Below the pieces are notes generated by a model that searched no databases, was not told the origin of the DNA, and was given only the letters and a program-made list of their open reading frames with translations. Made by a program: the position numbers and the translations under genes. A stretch of 39,893 nt of DNA from positions 1-39,893 of the forward strand of contig SVQC01000014.1 of the NCBI GenBank assembly GCA_015065585.1. The letters run 5' to 3'. The first letter of the stretch is position 1; each line of letters starts with the position of its first letter. Of the stretch, positions 39,630-39,893 are shown piece by piece. This stretch comes from Oscillospiraceae bacterium (GTDB lineage: Bacteria; Bacillota; Clostridia; Oscillospirales; Acutalibacteraceae).

Positions 39630-39893
39630 ATGAAAACGCATATAGATTGTGACAGTAAATACGGCAAACTTTTATGGCTTACAAACGGCAGCATTGAAGT
39701 TGCCGCTGCTCTGGATTATGGACTGAGAATCATGGTGCTTCGGTGTGTTGAAATGGAAAACGTGCTGTACCATCAATCAGATGACCTTTCGGACGGACTA
39801 TCTACCGAAAAGGGGTGGCGACTTTATGGCGGACACCGTTTCTGGACCTCGCCGGAAAGTGACGAGTCATATTATCCTGACAACGACCCCGTT
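39630..39893 (+). CDS. Galactose mutarotase-like protein (partial, runs off the window)
   Basis: An open frame of 88 codons from the ATG at 39630 reaches the window end without a stop. It begins MKTHIDCDSKYGKLLWLTNG and has GGHRFWTSPE and YYPDNDPV near residue 70-88. This is typical of aldose-1-epimerase/galactose-mutarotase-like beta-sandwich proteins that bind sugars. It starts 4 bases after the PIG-L stop; the ribosome site is weak (CGGG), so coupling is likely. It extends the sugar theme of the cluster. The C-terminal two thirds are not visible. Confidence 0.7.
   Translation, partial: MKTHIDCDSKYGKLLWLTNGSIEVAAALDYGLRIMVLRCVEMENVLYHQSDDLSDGLSTEKGWRLYGGHRFWTSPESDESYYPDNDPV

Noticed and set aside
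1..39893. tRNA, rRNA, CRISPR arrays, insertion sequences, prophage
   Set aside because: Reading both strands I saw no cloverleaf with a GGTTCGAATC-type arm outside genes, no regularly spaced repeats, and no transposase, integrase or phage structural protein.

Overview
The window looks like a chromosomal segment of an uncultured, strictly anaerobic, fermentative member of the Clostridia (Firmicutes), moderately AT-rich. The evidence is a one-piece pyruvate:ferredoxin oxidoreductase, pyruvate phosphate dikinase, a GlgC/GlgD glycogen pair, type III pantothenate kinase, a T-box leader, strong GGAGG-type ribosome binding sites, several TTG/GTG starts and many TTGNNN-17-TATAAT promoters. No rRNA, tRNA, CRISPR array, insertion sequence or phage gene was seen.

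Layout. 1-6300 (minus): PFOR, then a three-gene operon of a membrane protein, the NAD(P)HX repair enzyme Nnr and a lipoprotein. 6346-8344 (plus): an orphan PqqD-like protein with an ABC exporter, transcribed divergently from the Nnr operon; the two promoters appear to share one palindromic -35 hexamer. 8383-12500: a His-less HPr/Crh-like protein, the tRNA methylthiotransferase MtaB, a solitary trpB behind a tryptophan-type T-box, and UppP. 12582-18246 (minus): the glycogen operon glgB-glgC-glgD-glgA. 18491-21080 (minus): a sugar operon of an HTH-PfkB fusion kinase, a lyxose-isomerase-like cupin and a class II aldolase. 21341-25915: a small lipoprotein, an acyltransferase-like gene with an in-frame stop near its natural start, a DUF1538 membrane protein coupled to a tandem PII-like protein, and a zinc-ribbon membrane protein. 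26133-34902 (plus): a KDPG-type aldolase fused to a VOC-like domain, iron alcohol dehydrogenase, an SPFH protein, a PlsC-like acyltransferase with zinc ribbon, CoaX, an ECF S component and PPDK.

35001-39893 (plus) looks like an accessory catabolic island. A structured leader with a strong intrinsic terminator precedes six closely spaced genes: an M24 hydrolase, an HpcH/HpaI aldolase, a zinc alcohol dehydrogenase, an enolase-superfamily dehydratase, a PIG-L deacetylase and a mutarotase-like protein cut by the window end. Dehydrogenase, dehydratase and 2-keto-3-deoxy aldolase are the parts of a non-phosphorylative sugar-acid pathway; the hydrolase and deacetylase suggest an N-acylated or amide-linked substrate. 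The leader and this gene set are the best candidates here for something undescribed.

Metabolically, glycogen, sugar-acid aldolases, PPDK and PFOR all meet at pyruvate/PEP. All functional calls are from reading the sequence; no database search was run.
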